A DNA stretch of 54,790 nucleotides, taken from NCBI GenBank assembly GCA_023135165.1, contig JAGLTS010000063.1, positions 1-54,790 on the forward strand, read 5' to 3'. This stretch comes from Phycisphaerales bacterium (GTDB lineage: Bacteria > Planctomycetota > Phycisphaerae > Phycisphaerales > JAGLTS01). Below the pieces are notes generated by a model. It was not told the origin of the DNA. It did no database searches and worked only from the letters and a program-made list of their open reading frames with translations. Within the stretch, counting starts at the first letter, position 1, and each line of letters opens with the position of its first letter. Both the position numbers and the translations under genes were made by a program. Shown here in pieces: positions 52,855 to 54,790 of the stretch.

Positions 52855-54216
52855 ATGACAGATGACCAGACATACATCCCGATCAGCACCCAGGAGGCGG
52901 TCGAGGCCGTGCTCAGCGGAGAGCCGCTGCGGCGAGCCGAGATCGCGGATCTGCGGGCATTGATCGAAGGTGTACAAGAGGAAGCGGCGAAGCGAGGCAT
53001 CGAGCTGGAAGGCGACGCGTACGACGCTAAGCCGCTGGTCTTGAGATGTCCAGCGTGCCGGATCGTGGAATGTGACTGCCGTGGTTTGACAATCCGTATC
53101 GCGACGGGCTTCCTGCGTGCCACGTTCACGCAGGACGCTGACTTCTATCGCGCCACGTTCACGCAGAACGCCGGCTTCGAGGGTGTCACCTTCACGCAGA
53201 ACGCCAGCTTCTGGCATACCACGTTCACGCAGGACGCCAACTTCATTGGCGCAATGTTCACGCAGGACGCTGGCCTCTATCGTGCCACGTTCACGCAGAA
53301 CGCCAGCTTCGAGGGTGTCACGTTCACGCAGAACGCCAGCTTCGGTGGCACCACGTTCACGCAGGACGCCAACTTCGGGGGCGCAACGTTCACGCAGGAC
53401 GCCAACTTCGGGGGCGTCACGTTCACACAGGATGCTAACTTCTCGAACACCACGTTCACGCAGGATGCCTACTTCAGGGACGCCACGTTCACGCGGGATG
53501 CCCACTTCTGGCGCGCCACCGCGAGTGCTGCGATCAGGCTGCGCGAGGCGCGCCTTGGTGCCGGAGGGAGGCTGGACTTCACCGGCCTCGAGCTTCGGCC
53601 GGGCGGGCGGGTCGAGCTGTCCATCGAGCAGATCGGGCGGTGCCGTCGCAAGCTCATCGACGGAGAGGATTCACGTGATCCGGCGGTTCTTGCCGACGCA
53701 GCAGCGCAGTACAACATGCTGCGCGACAACTTCCGTTCCCAGCCGAGTACGGATGAGGAAGAGGACCGTTGCCACTACAAGTACATGAACCTCCGCCGCA
53801 AGGGCAAAGAGTCGCCGCAGGGCCGCGGCGCAGCGTGGCTGCTGCGCTGGCCTTGGCATCACGTCAGCCGGTTCTGCGACTGGTTCTTCTTGAAGTGGTG
53901 CTACGGGTACGGCATCTACACACACCGCATCGGCCTCGCGATGCTGGCGGTGCTCGCGCTCTTCTCGCTGGTGTACGCGCTCGCCGCCGGGCCGGAGACG
54001 ATCCGCGGCTACTTCGAGGTCGGCGCGGACGGCCTGGCTACCGAGCGCACGGACTTCAGCGCGGCGTACTTCTCGGTCATCACGTTCGCGACGATCGGGT
54101 ACGGCGACTACGCGCCGATGGGGTGGCTTCGCATCGCCGCATCGGTCGAGGGACTGCTCGGGCTGTTTCTCATGGCGCTCTTCACCGTGTCGTTCGCCCG
54201 CAAGCTCCTTCGGTAA
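52855..54216 (+). CDS. Potassium channel with 12 x 11-residue pentapeptide-like solenoid
   Basis: The product has 453 residues from ATG 52855 (no strong ribosome site; earlier in-frame starts are possible). Parts in order: helical N-terminus (AVEAVLSGEPLRRAEIADLR), a possible zinc knuckle CPACRIVECDC (residues about 65-75), twelve tandem units of 11 residues with consensus ATFTQDANFGG (residues 89-220), a spacer, TM1 (IGLAMLAVLALFSLVYALAA, about 358-378), pore loop with potassium filter TFATIGYGDYAP (TIGYGD from residue 413), and TM2 (SVEGLLGLFLMALFTVSFAR). The repeats alternate AxF units as in pentapeptide-repeat beta-helices. It is next to, and divergent from, ktrB-ktrA. Confidence 0.9.
   Translation: MTDDQTYIPISTQEAVEAVLSGEPLRRAEIADLRALIEGVQEEAAKRGIELEGDAYDAKPLVLRCPACRIVECDCRGLTIRIATGFLRATFTQDADFYRATFTQNAGFEGVTFTQNASFWHTTFTQDANFIGAMFTQDAGLYRATFTQNASFEGVTFTQNASFGGTTFTQDANFGGATFTQDANFGGVTFTQDANFSNTTFTQDAYFRDATFTRDAHFWRATASAAIRLREARLGAGGRLDFTGLELRPGGRVELSIEQIGRCRRKLIDGEDSRDPAVLADAAAQYNMLRDNFRSQPSTDEEEDRCHYKYMNLRRKGKESPQGRGAAWLLRWPWHHVSRFCDWFFLKWCYGYGIYTHRIGLAMLAVLALFSLVYALAAGPETIRGYFEVGADGLATERTDFSAAYFSVITFATIGYGDYAPMGWLRIAASVEGLLGLFLMALFTVSFARKLLR
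53119..53514 (+). repeat. 12 exact-period 33-nt coding repeats
   Basis: Each unit starts with a GCC/GTC/ACC ACG TTC ACG CA pattern and lasts exactly 33 bases, with no insertion or deletion over 396 bases. The ACGTTCACGCAG core is nearly invariant, and variation is concentrated in the last three codons of each unit (YR, EG, WH, IG, GG, SN, RD). Confidence 0.95.
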
Positions 54217-54321
54217 CGGCAGCGGCGACGAGCGAGCCGCGGCGTCCTCGCCAGCGGTCCCCCACCCCCTGACGTGCGCAGCAGTACAATCCGCAGCTTC
54301 ACTCCGCGCGGAAGTGATGAA

Positions 54322-54341
54322 CCCCATGTTGCCACATGGGG
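54322..54341. repeat. Perfect 8-bp inverted repeat
   Basis: CCCCATGT-TGCC-ACATGGGG, an eight-base-pair stem with a four-base loop. There is no T-run on either side, so a terminator is possible for the convergent small gene or the channel gene but not typical. Confidence 0.7.
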
Positions 54342-54368
54342 CTGTGATGGGTGACCGCCGCGTGTCGC

Positions 54369-54596
54369 TTACAGCTCATCGGGGGGTTGTTCCGGGGGGA
54401 CTTCCGGGGGGAGTTCGATGATCTCATCGGTCGTTGTTCGCCGATAGATCACGCCGCTTTGCTTGACCTCGCGAACCTGCTTGTCCACGACGGTGCGTCT
54501 GGGCTCCTTCTTCACAGCCCGAACGATGTGGCCGAAGAACTCACCCACGCAGCGGGAGAGCGATTTGTCACGGGTTGTGCGAGACGTGGAGGTCAT
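54369..54596 (-). CDS. Small hypothetical protein
   Basis: The 75 residues have a mixed-charge N-terminus (SRCVGEFFGHIVRAVKKEPR), a segment VIYRRTTTDEIIELPP and a Pro-rich end. No membrane helix or known domain is present. GGATGGA before the ATG is a plausible ribosome site. It converges with the channel gene. I do not recognise it, but the residue composition looks coding. Confidence 0.55.
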   Translation of the reverse strand: MTSTSRTTRDKSLSRCVGEFFGHIVRAVKKEPRRTVVDKQVREVKQSGVIYRRTTTDEIIELPPEVPPEQPPDEL

Positions 54597-54790
54597 GGGT
54601 CCATCCCGTCACCGGCAGTCAGCGAGGAAGGTCCGTCATCCCGCTAAAACATCGGGAAGATCAGACAGGATCGCAGCGATCGTATCCGGCGTGCGGTTCC
54701 CGTGCAGCCCATCTCGCCAGCCGATCGTCATCGTCGCTGATGGCCTGCGGCCCGGGGCATCGCTTATTCACCACGGAGAAACTATGAAAG
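54597..54790. other. Unassigned window end
   Basis: No gene can be fixed here. A plus-strand ATG at 54785 after GGAGA could start a gene that runs off the window. A minus-strand frame reads from the window end to a stop near 54673 (contains LARWAAREPHAGYD) and might be the tail of a gene beyond the edge. Confidence 0.3.
54767..54778. repeat. TTCACCACGGAG direct repeat, copy 2
   Basis: It matches the 12-mer at 52721-52732 in the same orientation. Confidence 0.6.

Noticed and set aside
53119-53514. Array of 33-nt repeats that could be mistaken for a CRISPR
   Set aside because: The repeats are contiguous with no spacers, stay in one reading frame and encode a regular 11-residue motif inside a channel gene. 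No cas genes are near.

Overview
The window looks like a chromosomal piece of a high-GC, Gram-negative-type bacterium of the Planctomycetota, probably Phycisphaerae or a near relative. I infer this from three things: four exported proteins ending in a dockerin-like GDLNGDG / DQADLGILLA.YG tail, a diverged but complete-looking type II secretion (T2SS) operon, and many short lipoproteins and repeat-rich accessory patches among ordinary housekeeping genes. No database search was possible; all family calls come from motifs and context.

Layout. 1-3612: a tiny exported dockerin-like ORF and a large secreted dockerin-like protein. 3817-4155: a decayed IS630-type transposase end. 4152-17435 (minus): one tightly overlapping operon gspD-E-F-G-H-I-J-K-C-L-M, a TPR lipoprotein, a membrane protein and aroB. 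17771-18241: ndk. 18242-20688: accessory patch with helically phased T-tracts, a two-TM coiled-coil protein and a possible nuclease-fold protein. 20689-22528: an aminotransferase between dispersed repeats, with a small copy of the mnmA start next to it. 22532-25454: a secreted Kazal/dockerin-like protein, a sialate-O-acetylesterase-like (SASA) lipoprotein and a Tat-exported aldo/keto reductase. 25491-28394 (minus): a zinc alcohol dehydrogenase, a HEAT-repeat lipoprotein and a membrane coiled-coil protein. 28481-29185: a metallo-beta-lactamase-fold hydrolase. 29228-34143 (minus): pstSCAB-orf-phoU phosphate uptake operon. 34351-36681: a secreted FG-GAP protein with 14 repeats and a dockerin-like tail. 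36872-38860: pepD-lrp. 39044-39544: an S23/four-helix-bundle ORF wrapped in simple repeats. 39592-45009 (minus): mutS, lptE-like, ftsH. 45110-45182: tRNA-Ala(CGC). 45466-46996: an ArsR-type regulator convergent with mnmA. 47143-49885 (minus): a beta-propeller lipoprotein and purH. 50090-54216: a Ktr/Trk-type potassium system (ktrA, ktrB) next to a divergent potassium channel carrying an exact 12 x 33 nt repeat. The rest is a small hypothetical gene.

How parts may work together. The T2SS lies in the same window as four exported proteins with near-identical C-terminal tails; these may be its cargo (inference). The Pst system, PhoU and the small gene between them form one phosphate unit. KtrA, KtrB and the repeat-bearing channel form a potassium cluster. 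Several unrelated families of short palindromic repeats sit between genes, and one of them is inserted in frame inside mnmA.

Most notable: the pentapeptide-like solenoid/potassium channel, the truncated second copy of the mnmA promoter and start, the REP-like element inside mnmA, nine phased T-tracts before a foreign-looking gene pair, the S23 ORF whose flanking repeats supply stop codons to two genes, and the miniature exported dockerin ORF.
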